A stretch of 64,000 nt of DNA from Gallionellales bacterium 39-52-133 (lineage in GTDB: Bacteria; Pseudomonadota; Gammaproteobacteria; Burkholderiales; Gallionellaceae). The notes beneath the pieces were generated by a model, which made no database searches, was not told where the DNA came from, and saw nothing but the letters and a program-made list of their open reading frames with translations. Made by a program: the position numbers and the translations under genes. The DNA is taken from positions 186,001-250,000 of the forward strand of contig NCJL01000002.1 of NCBI GenBank assembly GCA_002278935.1, read 5' to 3'. Position 1 is the stretch's first letter; each line of letters starts with the position of its first letter. Below, piece by piece: positions 47,133 through 57,307 of this stretch.

Positions 47133-49172
47133 ATGGTCTTGACGTTCCTGAAAAATGCATTCAGCGGCAAAGGAACCGGATTCGCCTCGATTCTGCTGGC
47201 ATTTGTGTCGACTTTCATCGTAATAGCGCTCTATTTCAATCAAAATCAATTTCTGGAGGCTTTTGAAGCCAAGACTTACGACTTGCGCTTTAAAAGCCTG
47301 CGCGGTGTGATGCCGCCTAGCCCCGAGATTGGCATTGTCGCAATCGATAATAAAAGTATCAACGAACTGGGGCGGTTTCCGTGGAGCAGGGGGCAATATG
47401 TGCGCCTGCTCGATCGCTTGTCGGCTGCTGGCGCGAAAGTGGTGCTGTTTGATGTGTTTTTTTCCGAGCCTGAAAGCAGTGCGATAGACAAGTCTCTGGC
47501 CGCTGCCGTTAAACGGGCCGGCAATGTCGGTCTGGCCGTTGCCTATGATTTTGACGAGAACTTCAATGTGGTCGGTAGCACGCATACCCTCGCGAACATT
47601 GAAAAAAATGCCGCGGGGTTCGGACATATCAATTTAACGCCCGAAGATGATGGTGTCGTCAGGCGCAACAAAATGTATGTCGAAGTCGCGGGCAAAAAAA
47701 TGCCTTCGCTGGGGTTGAAGGGTGCGATGATGGCGCTGGGGGAGGAGGAATTTGCTGCCGGGTCATATGCGATCAATCTTGGCAAACGGCGTATCCCGGT
47801 TGATGCCAGCGGTTTCATGTGGATTAATTTTACCGGTCCCTCCAGTCATTACCCGGTCTATTCCTTTGCGGACATTGTGCAGGGCCGCATCAAGCCGGGG
47901 GAGTTGAAGGGCAAGATACTGTTCGTTGGGGCAACGGCGCTGGGTATCTACGATTTGCGTGTGACCCCGTTTGACCGAAATACACCGGGGGTCGAAGTGC
48001 ATGCGGCGATCACGGATAATATTCTGACCGGCAATTTCATCCGCCGTACCGGATTTGAGGGCTGGCTGGATATAGCACTTATTCTTGCCCTCGGCCTGTT
48101 TACCTTTTATCTGACCAAGCGCCTGGGTTTCTATACCGCTTTTCCTGTGGCTATTCTGCTGTCGGCGGCTTATGTCTGGCTATCCTATTTACTGTTCAAG
48201 CAGGGGCATTGGGTCAGCATGATCTACCCGCCGCTGGCTGTAATCCTTTCGTTGTTGATGGGTGGCAGCTTCCGCTATCTGGTGCTGGAGCGCAGCGCGA
48301 GGGAGCTGCGCTCGATATTTTCGAGCTACCATTCGGACAAGCTGGTTTCGCGGCTGGAGGAAGATCCCGAGGCGGCAAAAATTGGTGGCGACAGCAAGGA
48401 TGTCACGATCATTTTTACCGATATCAAGGGCTTTACAGCTTTTAGCGAGAAGCACACACCGCAGGAAGTGGTTGCCCGCCTGAATGAATATCTGGGCGAG
48501 ATGGTGCAGGTGATCGAGGAACATGATGGCTATGTCGATAAATTTATCGGCGACGGGATTATGGCTTACTGGGGTGCGCCCCTTGCGCAGGCTGATCATG
48601 CCAGGCTGGCCATCGCCTGCGTTCTGGCGATGAACCAGGTTATGCTGAAGCTGTGCGACAAGTGGCAGACGGAGGGTGTGGAACCTTTTGCGATACGCGC
48701 GGGGATACAGTCGGGCGAGGTGGTGGCCGGCAATGTCGGCTTGCGCGGCAAGAAGATGGAATACACGGTGATTGGGGATACCGTAAACCAGGCAGCCAGG
48801 CTGGAAAGCAGTGCCAAATATTACGGGGTGGATGCGCTGGTGGGTGAAAACACTTATCGCAGAACCAGTGATATTTATCGTTACCGTGAACTGGATAAAA
48901 TACGCATGGTGGGCAAACAAGTGCCGGTTACCGTGTATGAACTGATCGAGCCGCAAACACCTGAAAAAAACAGGCTGAGTGAGCTGTTTGCCGCAGTGCT
49001 GTTTGTTTATCGCGCCTGCCACTGGGAAGAGGCTGCAAAAGGATTTGCTTCCATTCTGGCCGAGTTTCCCGATGACAGGCCCAGCCAGATGTATCTGGAG
49101 CGCTGCCAATATTTCAAGGGAACGCCGGTCTCGGAGAATTGGGACGGGGTATTCAACCGCAGAGGTAAATAG
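47133..49172 (+). CDS. CHASE2-domain adenylate/guanylate cyclase
   Basis: Membrane protein of 679 residues. N-terminal TM helix (about 18-36), extracytoplasmic CHASE2 sensor domain (about 40-300), two to three TM helices (about 310-390), and a class III nucleotidyl cyclase domain. Cyclase motifs: Asp430 in FTDIKGFTAFSE, the second metal Asp474 in GDGIMAYWG, then TVIGDTVNQAARLES. The C-terminal tail has a TPR-like helix. It turns an outside signal into cAMP or cGMP; the Lys next to Asp favours cAMP. 62 bp before the giant NHL gene and on the same strand. Confidence 0.9.
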   Translation: MVLTFLKNAFSGKGTGFASILLAFVSTFIVIALYFNQNQFLEAFEAKTYDLRFKSLRGVMPPSPEIGIVAIDNKSINELGRFPWSRGQYVRLLDRLSAAGAKVVLFDVFFSEPESSAIDKSLAAAVKRAGNVGLAVAYDFDENFNVVGSTHTLANIEKNAAGFGHINLTPEDDGVVRRNKMYVEVAGKKMPSLGLKGAMMALGEEEFAAGSYAINLGKRRIPVDASGFMWINFTGPSSHYPVYSFADIVQGRIKPGELKGKILFVGATALGIYDLRVTPFDRNTPGVEVHAAITDNILTGNFIRRTGFEGWLDIALILALGLFTFYLTKRLGFYTAFPVAILLSAAYVWLSYLLFKQGHWVSMIYPPLAVILSLLMGGSFRYLVLERSARELRSIFSSYHSDKLVSRLEEDPEAAKIGGDSKDVTIIFTDIKGFTAFSEKHTPQEVVARLNEYLGEMVQVIEEHDGYVDKFIGDGIMAYWGAPLAQADHARLAIACVLAMNQVMLKLCDKWQTEGVEPFAIRAGIQSGEVVAGNVGLRGKKMEYTVIGDTVNQAARLESSAKYYGVDALVGENTYRRTSDIYRYRELDKIRMVGKQVPVTVYELIEPQTPEKNRLSELFAAVLFVYRACHWEEAAKGFASILAEFPDDRPSQMYLERCQYFKGTPVSENWDGVFNRRGK

Positions 49173-49192
49173 TTTCAGCAGACAGCGACAGC

Positions 49193-49213
49193 TAAAATAT
49201 TAAATATAATCAA
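49193..49213 (-). repeat. AT-rich recurrent element, copy 5
   Basis: On the minus strand it reads TTGATTATATT, then TAATATTTTA, identical to copy 1. Located 20 bp after the cyclase stop and 21 bp before the giant NHL gene, in opposite orientation to copy 4 at the other end of that gene. Confidence 0.7.
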
Positions 49214-49234
49214 ATAGTTACAAATACAATCTAC

Positions 49235-52200
49235 ATGCGAATGGTGTTAACAATGCGACTAATCACGATCATTCTTTTTGCGCTGGGCTGGATTTCCTCT
49301 GCCGCAGCGGAATCCCCCGCAGCTGGTGCAACCGTTGCCGCAGCCAAAGCCGGCTTTGTTAAGGAGCAGGCCATCAGCGGTGCCAGAAAATTAATTGGCT
49401 GGAAAGACGATCATTTTTTTGTCGCAAAACAGGATGCCTCAATTGATGAGGTCGATCATGCGGGGCGCAAGGTTCTTGCGCTGCAGGCGAAAGACAGCAA
49501 GGGCTCCCTGATACTAAAACAAGCTGAAGCTGCTGCTGTGGCCGATGGCATTATTTATGTGGCTGACAGTGAAAATAGCCAGATAGCGATGTTCAGCGTG
49601 GCGGGAAAGTATCAGGGCAGTTTTGGTGCCAAACGGGGCGGATTTTTTGGCGGCAATGCCGGGGTGGAGTTGAGCTCGCCGCAAGGGGTTGCGATTCATG
49701 AAGGTATCGTCTATGTGGCCGATACCGGCAATGGCAAGGTGCAACTGTTTGGCAGCAACGGTGTGTTTCTGGCGACGCTGGAGATAGACAGCTCGCCCGA
49801 TAACAAGGATGCGGCAGAAAAGAAACTGCCCTACAAGTTGAGCGAGCCAACGGATATCGCGATCAGCGGCAGGGGTGAAATTTATGTGCTGGACGCCAAT
49901 GATGGCCTGATCAAGGTATACAGCCTCAATGGCAAGTACCTGAAACATCTGCCGGCAAACGGCAAGGCTCTGGCCTTTAGTCTGGCAGCGGAAGGTGTGT
50001 ATGTGGCCGACAAGGATAGCCTGATTGTGCAGCGCTTCGATTACAGGGATAACGTGACTTACTCTTTTGGTGCGAAAGGGGAGGGGCGCGGACTTTTCAA
50101 AAGTATAAGCGGGCTGGTGGCAGGCAGGGACAGTCAGGTTTATGTTGGCGACAGCAAGAAAGGCACGGCGAATATTTTCCGCGCAGAGGCGGGTGTCGCG
50201 CTGGAAACCGTGCCCAGACCCGCCTCCAGAATATCGGTAAAAGTGCTGTCCGTGATACCGGTTTCAGTGAGTAAAATGGCGTGGAATGGCAAGGATACGA
50301 TTTATGCTGTCGATACCGAAAAAGAATCTATTGTCATCCTTAAAAACGGCGTTGCAGCGGGAGAAATCAAGGTAAAGGATCTCAGGCCGATTGCGGTTGC
50401 GGTTGATAAAAGCGGTGCACTTTGGGCGCTGGATAAAAATAATCTCAGGGTGGTGAAGCTGGATGAATCCGGCACTATCCTCGGCAGCATCGGCAGCAAG
50501 GGAAGCAAAAAAGGACAGCTTGACGACCCTACCGATCTGGCAATTGCAAGTAACGGTGATATCTATATCGCAGACCGTGGCAATAACTGGGTGCAGGTAT
50601 TCAACAGCGAGGGCGGCTTTGTAAAGGCTGTCACCAAAGGCATGACTGCCGAACTGGATGAACCTTCTGCCATTGCGCTGGACCCGCAGGACAATCTTTA
50701 TGTGCTGGACAAGGGACGCAATACGGTGACGGCCTTTTCGGCCAGGGGTGAGGCGCTGGCCGAATTTGGCAAGGGCAGGGGCGGCGCTGCCGATCTGGTC
50801 AAACCGGTGGCGCTGATGGCGACACAGGATGAAGTATTTGTACTCGACTCAAATCAGGTCAGGGTGTTTTCCACGCAGGGTGAGTATCGGCGTTCATTCT
50901 CTGCAAGGGGCAGCGCGCCCGGCGAACTCGACGAACCGCTCGCCATTGCCGCAAAAGACAGCACGACATTTTTGATCTCGGAACGCGGCAACAAGCGCGT
51001 GCAATCATTTGCCACGCTGTACAAGCCGCCAGTACCGGAACAGTTTGCGGCGCAAGGTGCCGTGCACGCGGTTGAGTTGCGCTGGGCCGCCACTGCCCTT
51101 CCTTACATCAAACAATATCAGGTATATCGTTCAGGCAGCGCGGGCGCGGGATTTGTCCGCATAGGCAGCAGCCAGAATAATCAGTATGTGGACCAGGGCC
51201 TGGGCGGGGATGAGCAGTATTACTACCGCATTGCCGCAGAATCGTATGATGGTTTTGAAGGGGCAAGCAGCGGCGCGGTGCAGGGCACAGCGCAAAAATT
51301 CAGTCCGCCGGTACTGGAGAAGGTTGAGGTAGAACCCACGCCATGGCAAATCAAAATGAGCTGGAAGCCGGTAGACCCGCAATATCTGGGTGCCTACCTG
51401 ATCTATCAGAAAGAAGGCGAGACCTATACCAAAATCGGTGAGGCAAGCGTGCCTGAATATACCAGCGCTTCACTCAAGCCCGATTCCAGGTACACCTTCT
51501 ACATTTCCACGCTCAGCACCGACAATGTCGAATCTGAAAAGTTTGCAGTGACGGCTTCAACGCTGCCTTTTAACAAAGCGCCGCTGGAAATTGATGTGCT
51601 TAAACTGAGCGATATCTTTTCCAATACTTACAAGCTTTATGAAGATAATGGCGTGGGACGCATCAGGTTGACCAACAACACGGACAAGATCATCAATAGC
51701 ATCAAGGTAAGTTTCGTGCTGAAGAACGTGATGGATTATCCGACTGAGATAAAAATAGAGCAGATTTTGCCGGGCAAGAGCGAGGAAATTACGCTGAAGG
51801 CGGTGTTCAATAACACCATTCTCACCATTTCCGAGGATAGCTCGGTACAGGCCCTGATTGAGGCCAGCTATTATGAAAACGGCGCGCAGGTGGTCTACGG
51901 TAAAAACTCTACCGTTAAGGTTTACGACAAGCACCGGCTGACCTGGGATGAGCGCGGTCGTTACGCCGCGTTTATCACGCCCAAGGACCCGCCCATTCTG
52001 AATTTTGTGCGTTCTGTCGCAACACAGTATCCTGATGCAAAAGACCCGGCGCAAATGGCTGCCGTTGTGTTTGACGCACTGGGCGTGGCCGGCCTGACTT
52101 ATCTGGCCGATCCCACCAATCCGTATCAGGTGAGTTCGGGAAAAACAGATGTGGTCGACTACATCCAGTATCCGCGCGAAACCATGCGGCGCAAGTCGGG

Positions 52201-53017
52201 CGATTGCGATGATCTGGTGGCTATTTATTCCGCTTCCCTCGAAGGTCTGGGTATTTATACGCTGGTGGTCGAAGTGCCGGGACATATGTTCATGATGTTC
52301 TCTACGGGTATCGATGCGGATGCGGATGGCTATACCAACAATGACCTGTATGTAATTCACAAGGACAAGCTGTGGATTCCGGTTGAAACAACTATTGTCG
52401 GCAGTTCTTTTATAAAAGCCTGGGAGTTGGGTGCGGCGAATTACTACAAATGGAAAGACAAGGGGCTCACGATACTGGATGTGCATGAGGCATGGAGTAC
52501 CTTTAAACCGGCCAGCCTGCCCGAATCTTCCCAGGCGACACTGGATGTCAGTGTCAAGCAGATAGACAAAAAATTTCCGGGCGACCTGGTTTCAGTACTG
52601 AAAATCAGCTCGCAGACTAAAATCCGAAACCATCTGCGCGCGATTGAAAAAAATCCTGCGGATATGGATGCACATTTGCAGGCGGCTATTGTGCTGGCGA
52701 GACTGGGCGACAGCAGTGAGGCACTCAAGTACTTTGACAAGATTGTTGCAGTTGAACCAAAAAATGCCGCTGCGCTGAATAATCGCGGTAATATTTTTAT
52801 GTTGCAGGGAGACTATGCGGCGGCGCAAAAGAACTATTTGGCTGCCACGCTTTCGAACCCGGAAGACGCTGAAATATGGGTCAATCTGGCGAAGTCTTAC
52901 AAAGCAGTGAGAAACATGAAAAAGGCCAAGGAATCTTTTGTAAAGGCGAGCAAACTGGATCCCTCTGTTAAAAACAAATACAAGGCTTTGTCGCTGGAAT
53001 TGCTGAATGCCCTGTAA
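49235..53017 (+). CDS. giant exported NHL-repeat / FN3 / transglutaminase-like / TPR protein
   Basis: Protein of 1260 residues with a signal peptide (from MRLITIILFALG, an in-frame ATG at 49253; ends SSAAA). About 60-610: beta-propeller NHL repeats with motifs DPTDLAIASNGDIYIADRGN, EPSAIALDPQDNLYVLDKG and ELDEPLAIAAKD. About 625-790: two fibronectin type III-like domains (KPPVPEQFAAQGAVHAVELRW as two pieces, and VEPTPWQIKMSWKP). About 890-1070: transglutaminase-like domain with Cys991 in SGDCDDLV and His1017 in EVPGHMFMMF. About 1145-1250: TPR repeats (AIVLARLGDSSEALKYFDKI). It is a secreted multi-domain protein of unknown substrate; a wall-bound cross-linker or protease-like role is possible. 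Confidence 0.85.
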   Translation: MRMVLTMRLITIILFALGWISSAAAESPAAGATVAAAKAGFVKEQAISGARKLIGWKDDHFFVAKQDASIDEVDHAGRKVLALQAKDSKGSLILKQAEAAAVADGIIYVADSENSQIAMFSVAGKYQGSFGAKRGGFFGGNAGVELSSPQGVAIHEGIVYVADTGNGKVQLFGSNGVFLATLEIDSSPDNKDAAEKKLPYKLSEPTDIAISGRGEIYVLDANDGLIKVYSLNGKYLKHLPANGKALAFSLAAEGVYVADKDSLIVQRFDYRDNVTYSFGAKGEGRGLFKSISGLVAGRDSQVYVGDSKKGTANIFRAEAGVALETVPRPASRISVKVLSVIPVSVSKMAWNGKDTIYAVDTEKESIVILKNGVAAGEIKVKDLRPIAVAVDKSGALWALDKNNLRVVKLDESGTILGSIGSKGSKKGQLDDPTDLAIASNGDIYIADRGNNWVQVFNSEGGFVKAVTKGMTAELDEPSAIALDPQDNLYVLDKGRNTVTAFSARGEALAEFGKGRGGAADLVKPVALMATQDEVFVLDSNQVRVFSTQGEYRRSFSARGSAPGELDEPLAIAAKDSTTFLISERGNKRVQSFATLYKPPVPEQFAAQGAVHAVELRWAATALPYIKQYQVYRSGSAGAGFVRIGSSQNNQYVDQGLGGDEQYYYRIAAESYDGFEGASSGAVQGTAQKFSPPVLEKVEVEPTPWQIKMSWKPVDPQYLGAYLIYQKEGETYTKIGEASVPEYTSASLKPDSRYTFYISTLSTDNVESEKFAVTASTLPFNKAPLEIDVLKLSDIFSNTYKLYEDNGVGRIRLTNNTDKIINSIKVSFVLKNVMDYPTEIKIEQILPGKSEEITLKAVFNNTILTISEDSSVQALIEASYYENGAQVVYGKNSTVKVYDKHRLTWDERGRYAAFITPKDPPILNFVRSVATQYPDAKDPAQMAAVVFDALGVAGLTYLADPTNPYQVSSGKTDVVDYIQYPRETMRRKSGDCDDLVAIYSASLEGLGIYTLVVEVPGHMFMMFSTGIDADADGYTNNDLYVIHKDKLWIPVETTIVGSSFIKAWELGAANYYKWKDKGLTILDVHEAWSTFKPASLPESSQATLDVSVKQIDKKFPGDLVSVLKISSQTKIRNHLRAIEKNPADMDAHLQAAIVLARLGDSSEALKYFDKIVAVEPKNAAALNNRGNIFMLQGDYAAAQKNYLAATLSNPEDAEIWVNLAKSYKAVRNMKKAKESFVKASKLDPSVKNKYKALSLELLNAL

Positions 53018-53037
53018 ATTGATTATTGCACAAATAT

Positions 53038-53058
53038 TTGATTTTATTGAATATTTTG
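53038..53058 (+). repeat. AT-rich recurrent element, copy 4
   Basis: TTGATTTTATT, then GAATATTTTG: two mismatches to the consensus. It begins 20 bp after the giant NHL gene's stop and lies upstream of the small exported protein gene. Confidence 0.6.
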
Positions 53059-53111
53059 TTTTAAGTGTTTTGCCCGGGTTGGGTGTGAATCACGATTGTT
53101 AGGAGAGCGGA

Positions 53112-53513
53112 ATGAAAAAAATCATGACAGCGCTATTGCTGGCAGGCGCCACATTGACGGCAGCAATGGTGCATGCAGAGGAAAAAACTGGTGCAGTGGC
53201 CAGCTTCTGGGAGAAACTGAGAGTCAGAATTGAACAGATGGCGCCGCAAAAAAAGGTGAGTGCTACCACGGCTGTGGGTGGTGTGCGCGGCTCCAAAATG
53301 GCGGCAGATGACGTTTACTGGAAAGGCGAAAAATCTGCCCAGGCAGTCGATGCCGATGAACTGGAAGTCTTCAAAAGCGCAATGGCACTGGCGGCTTCGG
53401 GCGAGCTGCTAAAGGCGCAGGAGGCCTTTACCGAGTTTGTTGCAAAAAACCCTGAAAGCCCGTTGCGCAAGGACGCGGATCAGGCACTGGCCGAGCTTAA
53501 AGCTGCAAAATAA
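53112..53513 (+). CDS. small exported protein with TPR-like C-terminus, unknown function
   Basis: Protein of 133 residues with signal peptide MKKIMTALLLAGATLTAAMVHA cut near residue 22 (shown as MKKIMTALLLAGATL). A middle segment has TTAVGGVRGSKMAADDVYWKG, and the last 50 residues form paired helices like a TPR (ALAASGELLKAQEAFTEFVAKNP). Good ribosome site AGGAG. It follows the NHL gene by 95 bp with an AT-rich element between them. Its role is unknown; TPR segments in both products suggest a shared complex. Confidence 0.75.
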   Translation: MKKIMTALLLAGATLTAAMVHAEEKTGAVASFWEKLRVRIEQMAPQKKVSATTAVGGVRGSKMAADDVYWKGEKSAQAVDADELEVFKSAMALAASGELLKAQEAFTEFVAKNPESPLRKDADQALAELKAAK

Positions 53514-53568
53514 CCCATTTTTGTCCCTGCTGGCCGGCAACCGTGCCGGCTGCGGCATTTCCGGCTGC

Positions 53569-53597
53569 TGGCATAGATTGCTGCAAGCCTCTATAAT
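53569..53597 (+). promoter_or_regulatory. candidate sigma-70 promoter of hemA
   Basis: TGGCAT (53569-53574), 17-bp spacer, TATAAT (53592-53597); perfect -10, weak -35, 52 bp before the hemA start. A GCCGGCA/TGCCGGC hairpin just before it may end the upstream transcript. Confidence 0.45.
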
Positions 53598-53648
53598 CTC
53601 GCCCCCCGGCTTATCTCCGGCTCCCATTAATACAGTTCCCTGAAAACC

Positions 53649-54902
53649 ATGCAGTTATTCGCTTTTGGCATAAACCATAAAACCGCACCGCTTGCCGTGC
53701 GCGAACAGGTTGCGTTCAATGCCGAAGCGATGGAATCGGCGTTGCGTGATCTGGTTGGTCATGGCGCCGCCAAGGAAGCCACCATCCTGTCCACCTGCAA
53801 TCGCACCGAAGTTTACTGCAGCACCCATGAGCCGGTGCAGACCATCAACTGGCTGGCTGATTACCACAAGCTTTCCAGCAACAAGATCGAGCCTTATATT
53901 TACACCATGCCGCAGGAAGAAGCGGTCAAACATGCTTTTCGCGTGGCCAGCGGGCTGGATTCAATGGTGCTGGGCGAACCGCAGATTCTGGGACAGATGA
54001 AACAGGCAGTGCGTTATGCCGAGCAGGCGGGCACGCTCGGTTTCCTGTTGCACAAATTATTCCAGCGCACCTTTTCTGTGGCCAAAGATGTGCGCACGCA
54101 AACGGAAATCGGCGCGAACCTCACCTCCATGGCCGCTGCTGCGGTCAAGCTGGCCGAGCGCATTTTCCCCAGCATCAAGGATCAGCGCGTGCTGTTTATT
54201 GGCGCGGGTGAGATGATCGAACTGAATGCAGTGCATTTTGCCGCCAAATCGCCGAAGCAGATCACCGTTGCAAATCGTACGCTGGATCGGGCGCAAACGC
54301 TGGCACGCCGTTTTAACGGGCACGCAATTACCTTGCATGAGCTGCCGGAACAACTGGCACAACACGACATTATTGTCACCAGCACCGCCAGCCAGTTGCC
54401 GATACTGGGCAAGGGTATGGTCGAGCGCGCACTCAAGGTACGCAAGCACAGGCCGCTGTTTATCGTTGACCTGGCCGTGCCTCGCGACGTTGAAGCGGAA
54501 GTGGCCGAGCTGAGCGATGTGTTCCTGTACACGGTGGATGATCTGGCCGAGGCGGTGCGCGACGGCCTGGATGCGCGCCAGGGAGCGGTGAAAGAAGCCG
54601 AAGTGATTATCAATTCCGGCGTCAGTGAATTTATGCACTGGATGGAATCGCGCGAAGTGGTGCCCACGATACGCGCGTTGCGCGATGTGACAGAACGCCA
54701 GCGCCGCCATGAAATGGAAAAAGCCCTGCGCAATCTGGCGAAAGGCGAGCCAGTTGAGAAGGTGCTGGAAACCTTGAGCAATGCGTTGACCAACAAATTT
54801 CTGCATGCGCCCACTCATGCGCTTAATCAGGCACAGGCGGGCGAGCGCGATGCATTGCTTGAAACCATCCACCGCCTCTATCAATTACATACCCCTGAAT
54901 GA
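53649..54902 (+). CDS. hemA: glutamyl-tRNA reductase
   Basis: First committed enzyme of C5-pathway tetrapyrrole synthesis, 417 residues. Catalytic Cys50 is in [10 protein letters not shown], the [15 protein letters not shown] motif follows, and the NADPH-binding region is [14 protein letters not shown]-terminal dimerisation helix. The last 4 nt overlap the prfA start (ATGA), a common hemA-prfA arrangement. Confidence 0.97.
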   Translation: MQLFAFGINHKTAPLAVREQVAFNAEAMESALRDLVGHGAAKEATILSTCNRTEVYCSTHEPVQTINWLADYHKLSSNKIEPYIYTMPQEEAVKHAFRVASGLDSMVLGEPQILGQMKQAVRYAEQAGTLGFLLHKLFQRTFSVAKDVRTQTEIGANLTSMAAAAVKLAERIFPSIKDQRVLFIGAGEMIELNAVHFAAKSPKQITVANRTLDRAQTLARRFNGHAITLHELPEQLAQHDIIVTSTASQLPILGKGMVERALKVRKHRPLFIVDLAVPRDVEAEVAELSDVFLYTVDDLAEAVRDGLDARQGAVKEAEVIINSGVSEFMHWMESREVVPTIRALRDVTERQRRHEMEKALRNLAKGEPVEKVLETLSNALTNKFLHAPTHALNQAQAGERDALLETIHRLYQLHTPE

Positions 54903-55981
54903 AACCCACCATTGCCGCCAAAATGGCTCAACTGGCAGACCGCCTGGATGAGGTGAATACGCTGTTGAGCAGCGAGCACGCCACCAATGACATGGATGCC
55001 TACCTCAAGCTTAACCGCGAGCGCGCCGAGCTCGATCCGGTGGTCACTCTGTATCACGCTTATCAGGCCGCCGAGGACGATGTGGCGACCGCGCTGGAAA
55101 TGGCGGCAGATCCCGAGATGCGCGAGTTTGCCGATGCCGAAGTGAAGGAAGGGCGTGCGCGTCTGGAGCAGATCGAGATCGACCTGCAAAAGCAGCTGCT
55201 GCCGAAAGATCCCAACGATGACCGCAATGTATTCCTTGAGGTGCGCGCCGGTACCGGCGGCGACGAGGCTGCGCTTTTTGCCGGCGACCTGTTCCGCATG
55301 TACACGCGTTTTGCCGAGCGTCGCCGCTGGCAGGTCGAAGTTATTTCTGAAAGCGTGGGCGAAAAGGGCGGCTACAAGGAAGTGATCGCCCGCATCATCG
55401 GTCAGGGTGCGTATTCGGTGCTGAAATTTGAATCCGGCGCGCACCGCGTGCAGCGTGTGCCGGCCACCGAAACACAGGGGCGGGTACATACTTCCGCCTG
55501 TACCGTCGCGATTCTGCCGGAAGCGGACGAGGTTAGCGATGTGGTGCTCAATCCGGCCGATTTGCGCATCGACACCTTCCGCGCCAGCGGTGCAGGCGGC
55601 CAGCACATCAACAAAACCGATTCCGCCGTGCGTATCACGCATCTGCCCACCGGCACCGTGGTGGAATGCCAGGACGGGCGCTCGCAGCACAAGAACAAGG
55701 CGCAGGCGATGTCGGTGCTGGCTGCGCGCATCAAAGCCAAGGAAGAAAGCGCGGCACACAATAAACTGGCGGCCGAGCGCAAGTCGCTGGTCGGCAGCGG
55801 TGACCGTTCCGAACGCATCCGTACCTACAACTTCCCGCAGGGACGCGTCACCGATCACCGCATCAACCTCACGCTGTACAAAATGGATCACATCATGGAC
55901 GGCGAGATAGACGAGCTGTGCAATGCGCTGATGGCCGAGTACCAGGCCGAGCAGCTGTCTGCGCTGGCGGATGAAGTCTGA
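54899..55981 (+). CDS. prfA: peptide chain release factor 1
   Basis: RF1 of 360 residues, recognises UAA and UAG. The GGQ motif is at 233-235 in [14 protein letters not shown]. The codon-recognition segment is [15 protein letters not shown]. Translationally coupled to hemA and followed by prmC, whose product methylates the GGQ glutamine. Confidence 0.98.
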   Translation: MKPTIAAKMAQLADRLDEVNTLLSSEHATNDMDAYLKLNRERAELDPVVTLYHAYQAAEDDVATALEMAADPEMREFADAEVKEGRARLEQIEIDLQKQLLPKDPNDDRNVFLEVRAGTGGDEAALFAGDLFRMYTRFAERRRWQVEVISESVGEKGGYKEVIARIIGQGAYSVLKFESGAHRVQRVPATETQGRVHTSACTVAILPEADEVSDVVLNPADLRIDTFRASGAGGQHINKTDSAVRITHLPTGTVVECQDGRSQHKNKAQAMSVLAARIKAKEESAAHNKLAAERKSLVGSGDRSERIRTYNFPQGRVTDHRINLTLYKMDHIMDGEIDELCNALMAEYQAEQLSALADEV

Positions 55982-56046
55982 GAACATAAATTATTTATTT
56001 TCTCCTGCTTCACAAGGTAATGATTTTTTCTTTGTGGTGATCTGAC

Positions 56047-56904
56047 TTGCCCCATTCCATTCAAAATATATTGCCACGAGACACCGCAATGCTGGCTGCG
56101 GCGCTTGCGCTCGAAGCCAGCACGGCACGGATTGAAGTGCAATCTCTGCTGCAAAAAACCCTGCGTGTCGAGCGTGTATATTTGTTTGCCCATCCCGAAC
56201 GCAGTTTGACGGATAGCGAATTCTCGCATTACCGCGCCCTCCTGCAACGGCGCATGCATGGCGAACCCATTGCCTATATTCTGGGTGAACGTGAATTCTT
56301 CGGACTGAATTTTAAAGTCACCACTGCAACCCTGATTCCGCGTCCCGATACTGAGCTGCTGGTTGAACTGGCAATCCAGCGCATACCGCCCAAAGTGCGC
56401 TGTGCCGTGCTGGATCTGGGTACAGGTACGGGTGCCATTGCACTGGCGATTGCGCAGACTCGCCCGCAGGCCGATGTGCTGGCCTGCGATGCCTCGCTAA
56501 CGGCGCTGGCAGTGGCACAGGAAAATGCGCGCGCGTTGGGAATTTCCAATGTGGATTTTGCGCACAGCAACTGGTTTTCAGCGCTGGGCGGGCAGCGGTT
56601 TGCACTGATCGTGTCCAACCCGCCCTATATTGCCGCCGGCGATCCGCATCTGTTGCAAGGTGATGTGCGCTTTGAACCTGTTTCAGCGCTGGTGTCGGGT
56701 GCAGACGGACTGGATGATATTCGCCAGATCGTCAGCAATTCAATTGTTCATCTTCTTCCCGGCGGATGGCTGCTGCTGGAGCATGGCTATGATCAGGCTG
56801 AGCGCGTGCGCGGTTTATTGCTGGAGGCGAAATTGGATGCCGTATTTTCTGCCCGGGATCTGTCGGGAACGGAACGTGTCAGCGGCGGTCAATTTAAAGG
56901 TTAA
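56047..56904 (+). CDS. prmC: protein-(glutamine-N5) methyltransferase, release factor-specific
   Basis: SAM-dependent methyltransferase of 285 residues modifying the GGQ glutamine of RF1/RF2. Glycine-rich SAM motif VLDLGTGTGAIALAIA, catalytic NPPYI in IVSNPPYIAAGDPHL, and a helical N-terminal domain. The TTG at 56047 has GGTGA upstream; an ATG at 56089 (MLAAALALEAS) is an alternative start. Begins 65 bp after prfA. Confidence 0.9.
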   Translation: MPHSIQNILPRDTAMLAAALALEASTARIEVQSLLQKTLRVERVYLFAHPERSLTDSEFSHYRALLQRRMHGEPIAYILGEREFFGLNFKVTTATLIPRPDTELLVELAIQRIPPKVRCAVLDLGTGTGAIALAIAQTRPQADVLACDASLTALAVAQENARALGISNVDFAHSNWFSALGGQRFALIVSNPPYIAAGDPHLLQGDVRFEPVSALVSGADGLDDIRQIVSNSIVHLLPGGWLLLEHGYDQAERVRGLLLEAKLDAVFSARDLSGTERVSGGQFKG

Positions 56905-56945
56905 ACATAGCAACTTGACTGGATTTAATTGTCACTTTAAAATAC

Positions 56946-56962
56946 TTGAGTAAATTACTCAA
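56946..56962. promoter_or_regulatory. candidate IscR-type site upstream of grxD
   Basis: TTGAGTAAATTACTCAA, near-perfect 17-bp palindrome inside AATACTTGAGTAAATTACTC. It resembles the type 1 IscR boxes of betaproteobacteria (ATACTTGACTAAATTACTC-like, as recalled). It is 28 bp upstream of the grxD start. Fe-S-linked control of a monothiol glutaredoxin is sensible. Confidence 0.45.
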
Positions 56963-56989
56963 TTAATCATTAAATGGAGATTATGGAAT

Positions 56990-57307
56990 ATGGATATTCA
57001 AGAGGTTATCAAGCAGCAGGTCACCACGCACCCGGTGGTTGTTTACATGAAAGGAACGCCCGCGGCACCGCGCTGCGGCTTTTCCGCCAATGTGATTAAT
57101 ATACTTAATGCCTTGGGTGTAAAGGATATTTTTAGCGTCAATATTCTGGAAAGCGATGATATTCGCCTGGGAATCATCGAATATGCAAATTGGCCAACCG
57201 TGCCTCAGGTCTATATCAACGGTGAGTTTATTGGCGGCTCGGACATTACAACGGAAATGTACCAGAGCGGTGAACTGAAGACTTTGCTGAGCAAAGTGCC
57301 AGCCTGA
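56990..57307 (+). CDS. grxD: monothiol glutaredoxin, Grx4 family
   Basis: Protein of 105 residues with the CGFS active site (RCGFSANVIN). It can carry 2Fe-2S clusters and deliver them to apo-proteins. Motifs: VVYMKGTPAAPRCGFS, WPTVPQVYINGEFIGGSDI. ATG 56990 follows TGGAGA. Confidence 0.96.
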   Translation: MDIQEVIKQQVTTHPVVVYMKGTPAAPRCGFSANVINILNALGVKDIFSVNILESDDIRLGIIEYANWPTVPQVYINGEFIGGSDITTEMYQSGELKTLLSKVPA

